A stretch of 64,000 nucleotides of DNA. It comes from CAZZKG01 sp964654825. Its GTDB lineage: Bacteria; Gemmatimonadota; CAZMKB01. The DNA lies in NCBI GenBank assembly GCA_964654825.1, contig CAZZKG010000006.1:1-64000 (forward strand), in the 5' to 3' direction. Position numbers and translations under genes: made by a program. Position 1 is the first letter of the stretch. Each line of letters begins with the position of its first letter. Shown here piece after piece: positions 8,529 to 16,778 of the stretch. The notes beneath the pieces were generated by a model. That model made no database searches and was not told the DNA's origin. It worked only from the letters and a program-made list of their open reading frames with translations.

Positions 8529-10349
8529 TCAAAAACGGGGGGCAACGACGACTGTTTTTTTCAAAAGAATTCTCTCCCTGGACACTTCTTCCTGACAGTC
8601 GAGGAGGAGGATGTACAAACCCGCAGGGAGGACAATTCCGTCTTTGGATCTCCCGTCCCACAGAAATGAACCTTCCCCGGAAGCCCTGACCCCTTTTATC
8701 ACCGTGGCCACTTCGACACCTGCCATATTGAATATCCTGAGGGAGAAAGACGCAGAGAGAAACGGCACCCGGTATGATATATAGACCCGGTCACTCTTAC
8801 CATCACCGTTGGGAGTGATAACAGAGGGGTACACCGTCAGGCCCCTTCCCTCCGGAATACTTTCCAGAGCGACGCTGTTTCCCCTCCCCGGCGTCTTCCC
8901 GCTTTCATCGAGTGAGAGTGCCCAGTTAGAGGGGATAAGAGAGTGGACACCGGCACTGACCCTCTCCCATGACACGCCAACACCATCGGCCGGCGCCACT
9001 CCATATCCCACTGAATCCACCATCGTACCCCACCGATCACGGAGTACGACCGAATCTCCACTACGGTTGAAGACCGGGAACGACACAACCTCCACGACCC
9101 TGAAGGGAGGGACCGTTCCGTTGTACTTGAGAAACTCATCCCGGTTGCCGGTCAGGACCAGGCACGCATACCCCGGGATATAGATCTCCCCTTCCGGGAA
9201 CTGTGCACTGTTTTCCCCCTCATCCGCCAGCTGCCACCCGCTTATCCTGACGAGATCCGGTCCACTGTTTATGATCTCGATCCACTGTGGTTCATCACCC
9301 GATCTCCAGGCATAGATCTCATTGATCACGACGGCGGTAAGTGAAATCCCAACTCTGATGCTCGTTTTCGCGGTATCGTTGTCCCCGTAAAAGTCTCCGG
9401 CAGCGTTGACATAGGCAACGAGAGAATACAACCCGGCTCTGTTACTCGACCACCCGGTCTTCACCAGGACACTCTCGCCGGAAGCGACCCCTCCCTGCAC
9501 ATCGACGACTCGAAACGGTGAGAGCCCGTCGAGGTCTGCTCGAAACCCCTCGGTGGCGTAATACTCCACTGAGAGGACAGGCAGGTTTTCACGCCCGAAC
9601 CCGGCTACTGTGCAGGAGAGCTCGACCTCCTCCCCCACGTCGATCGACTGTTTCGTCGGATAAAGCTTTTGATCGATCAGCATCGCATCCACACTGCGGT
9701 TCTGACTGTTCGCCGCGCCGGGAGTAGCCCCGGCGGAAGAGATACAGCCACCCCAGTTGGAAGGTGAATCGGGGAGACCGGGATCCAGACGCTCGAGAGA
9801 TATGCCGTCGCCGGGATCACCGGGAAAACCGTCGTCTTCGTCAGGAGTGCCGAATGTATCGACCACCCTCTCGTCGGCATCCAGGAGAAGAAGCGGATCG
9901 GTGGTCGAAAGGCCGTCTCCGAGAGTTGTGTTTGCCACGGTGAGTACCAGCGTGGACTCAGGCACAGTGAAGGGAAACGGGGGTCCGGAATCGGTCACCT
10001 CGGGATCGACGATCAGGGCAAAACAATCCGGGGGAAGAAGTGTCGTCCCGAAAAGCACCCCATCCCACGGAAGATCCGGATCTTCCCAAGCTCTTAGCTC
10101 ATCTCTCGCATCCCCGTCATCGATGAACCAGCCCCAAAGATCCACGGCTTCTTCGGAATCATTGAGGATTTCGATGAACTCGAACCGGTCGCCGCCCGAA
10201 CCACTTCCTGAGTCCTGGCCGGGGGCGTTCGCGAGCACTTCGTTTATCACCACCGTACCGGCGATGCATTCCCCGGATGCCAGGAGAGGGAGCATCGTCA
10301 GAATGAAACCTCTCAGCCATTTTTGTGATGTGGTCTTCGACAATCTCAC
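8529..10349 (-). CDS. Secreted lamin-tail-domain protein with FlgD-like C-terminal domain
   Basis: About 606 residues. GTG 10349 has AGGGG six bases upstream; TTG 10355 is the alternative. A signal peptide (FILTMLPLLASGECIAG) leads into a lamin-tail domain, TVVINEVLANAPG then FEFIEILNDSEEAVDLWGW (about 32-170). A CARDB-like segment follows at about 230-335. A second lamin-tail domain begins AVVINEIYAWRSGDEPQWIEIIN (about 340-450). The C-terminus has YPSVITPNGDGKSDRVYISY, then FSLRIFNMAGVEVATV, then GSFLWDGRSKDG and AGLYILLLDCQ, a gliding/FlgD-like domain. Bacterial lamin-tail domains are extracellular and occur with nucleases and surface adhesins. It is the first gene of a three-gene operon. 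Confidence 0.75.
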   Translation of the reverse strand: MRLSKTTSQKWLRGFILTMLPLLASGECIAGTVVINEVLANAPGQDSGSGSGGDRFEFIEILNDSEEAVDLWGWFIDDGDARDELRAWEDPDLPWDGVLFGTTLLPPDCFALIVDPEVTDSGPPFPFTVPESTLVLTVANTTLGDGLSTTDPLLLLDADERVVDTFGTPDEDDGFPGDPGDGISLERLDPGLPDSPSNWGGCISSAGATPGAANSQNRSVDAMLIDQKLYPTKQSIDVGEEVELSCTVAGFGRENLPVLSVEYYATEGFRADLDGLSPFRVVDVQGGVASGESVLVKTGWSSNRAGLYSLVAYVNAAGDFYGDNDTAKTSIRVGISLTAVVINEIYAWRSGDEPQWIEIINSGPDLVRISGWQLADEGENSAQFPEGEIYIPGYACLVLTGNRDEFLKYNGTVPPFRVVEVVSFPVFNRSGDSVVLRDRWGTMVDSVGYGVAPADGVGVSWERVSAGVHSLIPSNWALSLDESGKTPGRGNSVALESIPEGRGLTVYPSVITPNGDGKSDRVYISYRVPFLSASFSLRIFNMAGVEVATVIKGVRASGEGSFLWDGRSKDGIVLPAGLYILLLDCQEEVSRERILLKKTVVVAPRF

Positions 10350-10355
10350 AATCAA

Positions 10356-10630
10356 CCCCTGAGTGTGGGTGGCAATACGGCTTCTTCAGGCAAGGGGCAT
10401 GCCGGAGTAGAAGAAAATGTCCGGGGGCGTATGCTCTTACATGACAATCGTTTAAATAATTCGAAAACTTGAGCTTCTAAGGCGGTAGGTATCGAATTGT
10501 ACGAGGGATGCCGGGACACAGGTGGAAGTCGTTGCCGTTCACCCGATCACCCATCGGAAAGAACCGACGACCTTTCGTCGGAAGCTCCGAATTCCTTTCG
10601 CCGGGGGATTCGCGACCTGATGCAGGGATG
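10356..10630. other. Divergent intergenic region with one strong hairpin
   Basis: This gap separates the minus-strand lamin-tail operon from the plus-strand metalloprotease gene. CCGACGA at 10564-10570 and TCGTCGG at 10575-10581 form a perfect 7-bp stem with a CCTT loop. I saw no coding frame and no convincing minus-strand promoter. Confidence 0.45.
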
Positions 10631-10659
10631 TTGACACGATCTCCCCTCACCCGTATAAT
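10631..10659 (+). promoter_or_regulatory. Consensus sigma70 promoter for the metalloprotease gene
   Basis: TTGACA at 10631-10636 and TATAAT at 10654-10659 are separated by exactly 17 bases, a perfect consensus. Transcription would begin near 10666, so a start codon at 10664 is unlikely to be used and the ATG at 10724 is favoured. Confidence 0.8.
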
Positions 10660-10723
10660 CTGAGTGAGAGAAGGGGAATCCTATCACATAGTTTCACCTG
10701 GCGAAGTTTCGGATCATCTTCAC

Positions 10724-11254
10724 ATGGCTCTACCAGGAAAGAAGTTTTCGTATTACAGAAACCTCTCGAGGGCCCAGCAGCGGATCTACGACAGGAGCGA
10801 TGCGATCGAGACTATATCTCTGTCGCATGCCGAACGCTACCCCCGTGTCATCAAAGACTTGAGGTCCTCGCTCGAGCGCGATAGCCTGTCAGAGACGAAA
10901 CAGGCGGTCGAGCGGCTTGTCAGGGGTCTCTGCCAGGATTTCAGGGTGCCGCAGCTCGCTGTGAAGGTTCTCGCCCGCCGACCGTCGGGGAGCTGGGGTG
11001 AGATGCATGGCCTCTACGAACCGGAAGAACGAAGATCTGACGTTCTGACCGTCTGGATGCGCACCGCGAAGAGGAAACAGCCTGTCGCCTTCCGGACTTT
11101 TCTGAGAACAGTCATCCACGAGTTCATTCACCACCTCGATTTCGCGCACTTCAAACTTCCGGATTCGTTCCACACCGAGGGCTTCTTCAAACGGGAATCC
11201 AGCCTGCTCAAGCAGCTGCTCGGGGAAGAGAAGCAATCAGCCGGGGGGAGTTGA
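10724..11254 (+). CDS. SprT-like zinc metalloprotease, conserved hypothetical
   Basis: This encodes 176 residues from ATG 10724; the frame is also open from 10664, but a consensus promoter places the transcript start at about that point. The N-terminus LSRAQQRIYDRSDAIETISL is conserved in a family I know only as conserved hypothetical proteins. The catalytic part reads TFLRTVIHEFIHHLDFAHFKL near residues 130-150, with the HExxH zincin motif as HEFIHHLD. It is followed by DSFHTEGFFKRESSLLKQL, which likely supplies the third ligand. There is no signal peptide, so it is cytoplasmic. The substrate is unknown. The ribosome binding site is weak. Confidence 0.75.
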   Translation: MALPGKKFSYYRNLSRAQQRIYDRSDAIETISLSHAERYPRVIKDLRSSLERDSLSETKQAVERLVRGLCQDFRVPQLAVKVLARRPSGSWGEMHGLYEPEERRSDVLTVWMRTAKRKQPVAFRTFLRTVIHEFIHHLDFAHFKLPDSFHTEGFFKRESSLLKQLLGEEKQSAGGS

Positions 11255-11379
11255 TCGATTTTCAGTCATTGATGCTTCTTCATCTGTTGATCGCCCCCCC
11301 TGATCAGCTGCAATTGGACCGACCGTTCGATCACGTGCACTCACTTCGAGATGTGCCGCACTCAAAGAGCAGATTATTC

Positions 11380-11408
11380 TTGACAAACACATAATATTGT
11401 GGTAGCAT
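11380..11408 (+). promoter_or_regulatory. Extended -10 promoter for the secreted-protein pair
   Basis: TTGACA at 11380-11385 is followed after 17 bases by TAGCAT at 11403-11408, with TGG directly before the -10 (extended -10). It lies about 57 bases before the ATG at 11465, which has its own GGAGG site. Confidence 0.6.
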
Positions 11409-11464
11409 AAAACAAAGGGATCGACAACATACCATCCCGCCATCTCCTCCTCCGGAGGTCCTCG

Positions 11465-13207
11465 ATGGACAGAAAAACAACCTCCCTGCTTCTCCTAATC
11501 ACACTCGTCATCTTCTTCGCCATCTCCTCCACCGAGAGCCGGAAGATCATCGAAGATGAATCCGGAACGAGTGCCGACGCGGCCCTCTACCTCGGGCCCG
11601 GGGAGGGCACACCGGTTCTCGAAGGTTCATCGTTCGGCTCCTGTGATATCGCCAGGGATGACTGCGGTTCAATTACTCCGCACCCTTCTTCAGGTTATAT
11701 CGCTGATGGTGCATACAATGCCATAGATGAAACCATCTTCTTTGTAAGCGTTCCCGGGACAGCTGAGGGAGTGTTCCAGTTCGATCCCCTCACCTGTACG
11801 ATCGTCTCCGGAACATTCTACAGCATCAACTCCGGATTGTCGCAGCGAGGAATCGCCTTCGATCCGTCCAGGTACCAGTTCTGGGCGGGCGGTTGGATAG
11901 ACTACTACATGAATCAACACGACGCAGCACCTCCTTATCCCAACATCTCATACAACTATGTTGGAATCGCAATAGCTTCCGGAGCGATAGACCCGGCGAA
12001 CGATTACCTCTTCATCGGAACGAACAGCTCGTATGACATGGTATACGCCTATGACATCTCCACCGGTTCTCTCGGTGAACTTCTCGGTTCCTGGATCGTC
12101 CCATGGCAGCAGGGATGGGATGGCTGGGACATGGCCGGCATGGCCTTCGACGATGACAGCGGCCAGCTCCTCATTGTCAACCAGTATCTCGGCGGACCCG
12201 GCGAGGCGATGGAGGAATTCGATTTCGACATCGAGACCGGACTCACTCCCGCCGGATTCTGCACGCTCGACAATACGACGTATGCCTGGGGGATAGGACT
12301 CATAGAAGACGGGGATCCCGCTCCCGGCACCTTTTCGGCATTCGTCACCGACGTCTGGCCTCTCTATGATCCGCCGTTCGATATCGATGAGTACGGTGAG
12401 CCCGATGTCGATCCACCCTACGAACTCGTGTGCACAATCGCCGGATTCGGGGTCGAGCTCACCTGGATAAACGGGGAAGAATACGACGAAGTGAACATCT
12501 CGAGAGATGGAGATCTTGTCGCCATTCTCCCGGGCGATGCCGCCTATTATCTCGATGCCGGCCCCGGTGCCGGCTTTCACACATACAGCGTCGTGGGTGA
12601 AACCGTCCAGGGGGAGAGCCCTGAAACCACCTGCGATGTCCTCGTATACCCGGGTCCAAAACAGACCTGCTTCGATTTCGAGCTCCTCGACGGCGGCTGG
12701 GCGCCGGGAGGAGTCGCCGACTGGGAGTGGGGATGGCCGAGCTATCAACTGGACGGCAAGGCGTGGGAGACCAACATCGGAGAAAGGTATTTCAACGACT
12801 CCTGCGGATGGCTTGATTCACCTCCCTTTCAGCTCGGGCCGTCGGGAGGATGGCTCGTGTTCGACGTGTACACCTACGTGGAGTGCTACTGGGACGGCTG
12901 GAATGTCCAGATCTCAACGGACGGCGGCACACAGTGGTCTGTCATCGAACCGCTCCACGGGTACAACCAGGGAGTGCCGGAAGGAGCATGCAGGGAAGGT
13001 CTGGGCGGCGACACGTCCTGCGGTTACCGTGAAGTGGAAACGTGGGAGTTCGATCTGAGCGATTATCCCGACGAGACGATCAGGATCAGATTCCTCATTG
13101 AATCCGATCAGAGCATCGCCTACACCGGGGTGATCATCGACAACCTCTGCGTCTATGGAATCGCCGGGCCCGAAAGGTATCATAAGGAAGCCGTGCCGGG
13201 ACTTTAG
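11465..13207 (+). CDS. Large secreted protein with propeller-like and jelly-roll-like domains
   Basis: This encodes 580 residues; GGAGG precedes the ATG. The signal peptide is LLLLITLVIFFAISSTES. Residues about 45-310 contain repeated strand motifs resembling a beta-propeller (DGAYNAIDETIFFVSVPG; GIAFDPSRYQFWAGG; GMAFDDDSGQLLIVNQY). Residues about 325-395 look like a fibronectin type III unit (LVCTIAGFGVELTWINGEEYDEVNI). The C-terminus (about 400-575) has FDFELLDGGWAPGG, then WLVFDVYTYVECYWDGWNVQIST, then FDLSDYPDETIRIRFLIESD, matching the MAM/immune-inhibitor-type jelly roll seen in secreted proteins. There is no C-terminal sorting domain. It is the first gene of a probable two-gene unit with the FG-GAP protein. 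Its function is unknown. Confidence 0.65.
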   Translation: MDRKTTSLLLLITLVIFFAISSTESRKIIEDESGTSADAALYLGPGEGTPVLEGSSFGSCDIARDDCGSITPHPSSGYIADGAYNAIDETIFFVSVPGTAEGVFQFDPLTCTIVSGTFYSINSGLSQRGIAFDPSRYQFWAGGWIDYYMNQHDAAPPYPNISYNYVGIAIASGAIDPANDYLFIGTNSSYDMVYAYDISTGSLGELLGSWIVPWQQGWDGWDMAGMAFDDDSGQLLIVNQYLGGPGEAMEEFDFDIETGLTPAGFCTLDNTTYAWGIGLIEDGDPAPGTFSAFVTDVWPLYDPPFDIDEYGEPDVDPPYELVCTIAGFGVELTWINGEEYDEVNISRDGDLVAILPGDAAYYLDAGPGAGFHTYSVVGETVQGESPETTCDVLVYPGPKQTCFDFELLDGGWAPGGVADWEWGWPSYQLDGKAWETNIGERYFNDSCGWLDSPPFQLGPSGGWLVFDVYTYVECYWDGWNVQISTDGGTQWSVIEPLHGYNQGVPEGACREGLGGDTSCGYREVETWEFDLSDYPDETIRIRFLIESDQSIAYTGVIIDNLCVYGIAGPERYHKEAVPGL

Positions 13208-13232
13208 GGGGGTGATCGCATTGACTCGAGGA

Positions 13233-14939
13233 ATGTTTGTCCATCTCACGAGAGCGTTTTGCGGAATACTCTGCGTCTCAACGTATCTTCATGCGCAAGG
13301 GGAGGCATCCAGGCTCACCCGTTTCCCCGAGCTGGACGGTTTTCCCGTCTCCTTCGAAGAAGACGTGTTTCCCTCCTCCGGTATGAACGTGGGGGATATC
13401 GACGGGGACGGCGACCTCGAGATATGCTTCGGTACACGGCGCGGTGCTCTCTTCGCTTACCACCACACCGGCGCCGTTGTCGAAGGATGGCCCGTCGGTA
13501 TGGAAGGTGGATGGCTTGAAGCGACCCCTGCCCTGGTCGATATCGATAACGATGGCGATCTCGAAGTTTTCGTCACGAACGGTACTTATCTTCACGCCTT
13601 CCATCACGATGGAGAACCACTGGAGGGGTGGCCGGTCGCTCTCGATCATTCCGTTCACAGTGATGCCACACCTTCGATCGGGGACCTGGACGGTGACGGA
13701 GATTACGAGATCGTTCACGGCGCCGCCGAATATCCCTGCCTCATCTTCGCCTGGCACCACGACGGCACGCCGGTCGACGGCTGGCCGGTGTACATCCCGC
13801 CGGGATATCTTAACCACTGCGATTGTTTCGCAGCCCCCACTCTCGCCGATCTCGACGGAAACGGAAAACTCGAAGTTGTTGTCGTAACGAGAGGAGGCCA
13901 GGTGTATGTCATCAACAACGACGGGAGTGATTTCGAGGGCTGGCCGGTCGACGGTATCCAGGGCATGCACAATTACAATTCCCCGGTGATCGGAGACATC
14001 GATAACGATGGAGAAGTCGACATTGTCGTGGTGGCAGATTACACGGTTTTCGCGTGGGACATAAACGGCAATGATAAGCCCGGCTGGCCATGGCAGGAGG
14101 GATTCTCCAGTGGTGTCATCCTGGCCGACCTCGTTTCCGATGAAGCCCTCGAGGTCATCGCGAACACATCTAACTCCATCTATGTGCTCGACGGTCCGAC
14201 CGGCGAAGTACTCCCCGGCTGGCCCCAGCCTGTGGGAATGTCAGTCAGTATCGCCGGGACGGTGATTACAAACGATATCGACTCCGATGGTGAGAAGGAG
14301 ATCCTCGTCGAATGCTGGGGACAGCATTCCGGCGTACGCTCAACCGGGTATGTGCTCGCTTATAATGCGGATGGGAGCACGGTCGAGGGATTCCCCATCG
14401 TCCTGGATTCTGAAACCGCCTCGCTGCCGCCGTTAATCGTCGATTTCGATCTCGACGGCGACCTCGACATCTGCGGCCTCACCGGTACGTATTTTCATGC
14501 CTGGGACCTTCCCTCCTATTTCGAGGCCGATCAGGGGGACTGGCGCATGCTGAACCACGATCCTTTTCACACCAACGATTTCGGCCTGCTGCTCCCCACC
14601 GAGCATCCGATCGATGTCGGTCTCAAACCCGACACGGTGACCGTGCACCGGGGCGAATCGGTTGATCTGATAGCATCGTTCACCAATCGAAACGTCATCT
14701 ACCAGCCGTTTACCACTGCGATATTTCTCAGGATGCCGAACGGTGAGCCTTTCCCGGCCAATCCACTGCTCGGTCCCCTGTCGCTGCGTCTCAAACTTCT
14801 CTCCGGGGTGATGACCGAGAAATCCCTTGATGTTCCGATCAATGCTCCACTCGGTGATTACCGGTTGCTACTCCCCGCCTGGACATCAGTGTACAACATC
14901 ATGGACGTCGATTCCACGATAGTCCACGTCATCGATTGA
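13233..14939 (+). CDS. Secreted FG-GAP/VCBS-repeat protein
   Basis: About 568 residues from ATG 13233. TTG 13221 or GTG 13212 behind a G-rich stretch are alternatives, and a frame further upstream overlaps the previous gene. The signal peptide is HLTRAFCGILCVSTYLHAQG. Repeats of the FG-GAP type recur every 50-70 residues with calcium-binding-like DxDxDGDxE cores: GDIDGDGDLEICFG, DIDNDGDLEVFV, GDLDGDGDYEIVHG, ADLDGNGKLEVVVV, GDIDNDGEVDIVVV and DFDLDGDLDICG. Together they form an integrin-alpha-like propeller with GWPV tags between blades. A C-terminal beta-sandwich follows. It is probably a surface or periplasmic binding protein; the ligand is unknown. It sits 25 bases after the preceding secreted-protein gene. 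Confidence 0.75.
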   Translation: MFVHLTRAFCGILCVSTYLHAQGEASRLTRFPELDGFPVSFEEDVFPSSGMNVGDIDGDGDLEICFGTRRGALFAYHHTGAVVEGWPVGMEGGWLEATPALVDIDNDGDLEVFVTNGTYLHAFHHDGEPLEGWPVALDHSVHSDATPSIGDLDGDGDYEIVHGAAEYPCLIFAWHHDGTPVDGWPVYIPPGYLNHCDCFAAPTLADLDGNGKLEVVVVTRGGQVYVINNDGSDFEGWPVDGIQGMHNYNSPVIGDIDNDGEVDIVVVADYTVFAWDINGNDKPGWPWQEGFSSGVILADLVSDEALEVIANTSNSIYVLDGPTGEVLPGWPQPVGMSVSIAGTVITNDIDSDGEKEILVECWGQHSGVRSTGYVLAYNADGSTVEGFPIVLDSETASLPPLIVDFDLDGDLDICGLTGTYFHAWDLPSYFEADQGDWRMLNHDPFHTNDFGLLLPTEHPIDVGLKPDTVTVHRGESVDLIASFTNRNVIYQPFTTAIFLRMPNGEPFPANPLLGPLSLRLKLLSGVMTEKSLDVPINAPLGDYRLLLPAWTSVYNIMDVDSTIVHVID

Positions 14940-15055
14940 ACCGTGGGAGGAGGATCAGAGGAGAGCGGCCGGCACCCTGGTACCGTAACGGACAGGCACT
15001 GTCAGCTCTCACATCGGAATGACGACAAAACGCGGCGTCTCTGCATATTATTGGA

Positions 15056-15084
15056 TTGACAAACCCGCGGCCTCGTGATATTCT
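15056..15084 (+). promoter_or_regulatory. Extended -10 promoter for the GT39-type gene
   Basis: TTGACA at 15056-15061, a 17-base spacer and TATTCT at 15079-15084, preceded by TGA (extended -10). The predicted transcript start near 15091 leaves a short leader before the ATG at 15111. Confidence 0.65.
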
Positions 15085-15110
15085 CCCCTTGTGAGACGGG
15101 GGTTTACACC

Positions 15111-16712
15111 ATGCGCGATCGGGGCCTTTTCCTCATCGTTCTCTTCCTCGCCCTTCTGCGATTAGTCGATCTCGATTTCGCCGAAGTGCAGGGCTGGGAT
15201 GAAGCGCTCTACGCCATCAGGGCCAGGAGTATCCTGCAGTTCGGCGACTGGCTCGACCAGTCGGCTCACAGCGTCGGTGGTCTCTACTCCGCGGCCCATC
15301 CACCGCTGTACGTGTGGCTAACCGCAATCCTCATGAAGATCTTCGGTGAAAGCCCGACAACGGTGCGCTTCTGGTCCGCCGTCGCAGGTGCCGTAACGGT
15401 TCTCGCCGTCTATTACCTCCCGAAGGACCGGCTGACCGGGTTCTTCTCGGCCGTAACTCTCGGCACCTGTTCATTCTTCACGTTCTACTCGCGCCAGGGT
15501 CAGCTGGATGTGATATACACCTGTTTCATCATGCTCGGGCTGTTTTTCTTCATGAAATACGAATCGACTGGTAAGAGAAGACTGCTCTGGTTTACCGGCA
15601 TCAGTTGCGGTCTCGCCCTCATGAGTAAAATCATCGTCGGTCTCTTTCTGCCTATGATCCTCGGTGTGTACATGATCCTGAAGGTTTTAAAGGGAGAGGG
15701 GGACACGAAAAGCATACTCCGCGGGTGGCTGACTGTCTTCGGTGTGGGGCTTATTATCGCAGCCCCCTGGCACATCTTCATGATCTGGAAACACGGGAGC
15801 GCCTTCACAGACTCCTACGTGGTCTTTCACATCATCGCGCGGTCCCTCCACGGTGTGGAGCTCAACGTCCGCGCCCTGGGACCGCTGTTTTTTGCCAATC
15901 AGATAATCGTCATTCTCCCTGTGGGATCGGTTTTTCTTATCCGGCTGGCGGGCAGGATCCGATCACAGAAAGAGGACCTCCTTCCCCTCTCCTTCGCTGC
16001 ATTTCTCGTCCCCTTTCTGATCTTCACATTGTCCAGAACACAGCTCCGAACCTATGCGATACCCATGCTTCCGCCGCTGGCACTCGTGGCCGGCTGCGGT
16101 TTCAGGGACATCTGGCGCGAAAACCGCGTGAGTAAGGTCTTGATCATACTTTTCGTGGTATTCAGCATCTGGGCCTCATCACAGACCCTCCGGGATCAGA
16201 CGAAGGAATTCTTCAGGTCGGGCCATCCCTCCCCGGCACTCCTCCTCGCAGCCGGTGCGGCGGTGATCCTTATCCTTTCAGCTGGAAGAAGGGTGACAGG
16301 GAGGGTTTTCACAATCATCGTGTTGTGCACACTCTTCGTCTTTTCCTTCATTCCTCCCATCCGGTACTCGCAAAGTGGCATTGCAAGGGTCGGATCGCGG
16401 TTCGAAAAGGATACCTGCCGCACCCTCATTTACATGGATGAGGTCCGGACGGTACACAATCCGCAGATAAGCTACTATTTTCACGGGGTGGATATCGGGT
16501 GGAGGGATGGTTACCGGTTCGAGCTCATCACACCCGAAGACGCGGGGGAGTTCTCTCTCCCGATGGATACCGGAGACTGTGCCTACATCATCATCAGCCG
16601 GCAGTATCAGCATGAAGTGTTCGATGAGATCGAGAAAGAGCTGGAAAGCGATGAACGGTCGGAGGAGGTGCTTCTGAATGATCGGTATCACGTATTCAGA
16701 CTTGGGAAATGA
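15111..16712 (+). CDS. GT39/PMT-type membrane glycosyltransferase
   Basis: This encodes 533 residues. ATG 15111 follows a G-rich site; an upstream in-frame start at 15075 lies inside the promoter and is rejected. It is polytopic with about 10-12 membrane segments. The first periplasmic loop carries the acidic motif VQGWDEALYAIRARSIL (about residues 26-42), placing the conserved Asp-Glu pair as in GT-C enzymes of the PMT/ArnT group. HPPLYVWLTAI follows, typical of that group. These enzymes transfer a sugar from a polyprenyl-phosphate donor to protein, lipid or glycan on the outer face of the membrane. The acceptor is unknown. It has its own promoter and converges on the VWA gene. Confidence 0.75.
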   Translation: MRDRGLFLIVLFLALLRLVDLDFAEVQGWDEALYAIRARSILQFGDWLDQSAHSVGGLYSAAHPPLYVWLTAILMKIFGESPTTVRFWSAVAGAVTVLAVYYLPKDRLTGFFSAVTLGTCSFFTFYSRQGQLDVIYTCFIMLGLFFFMKYESTGKRRLLWFTGISCGLALMSKIIVGLFLPMILGVYMILKVLKGEGDTKSILRGWLTVFGVGLIIAAPWHIFMIWKHGSAFTDSYVVFHIIARSLHGVELNVRALGPLFFANQIIVILPVGSVFLIRLAGRIRSQKEDLLPLSFAAFLVPFLIFTLSRTQLRTYAIPMLPPLALVAGCGFRDIWRENRVSKVLIILFVVFSIWASSQTLRDQTKEFFRSGHPSPALLLAAGAAVILILSAGRRVTGRVFTIIVLCTLFVFSFIPPIRYSQSGIARVGSRFEKDTCRTLIYMDEVRTVHNPQISYYFHGVDIGWRDGYRFELITPEDAGEFSLPMDTGDCAYIIISRQYQHEVFDEIEKELESDERSEEVLLNDRYHVFRLGK

Positions 16713-16778
16713 GGTGGACCGGTCCGGAGGATGAGCCTATCGAACCTTCAGGAGGGGAAACCGTGGAGAGCACCCGAG

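Noticed and set aside
10664..10723. GTG start of the metalloprotease at 10664
   Set aside because: The consensus promoter places transcription initiation near 10666, leaving no leader or intact start codon.
12459..13058. Long open frames opposite or overlapping the secreted proteins at 11-15 kb
   Set aside because: They are shadows of Gly/Asp-rich coding sequence with no start signals and low-complexity translations.
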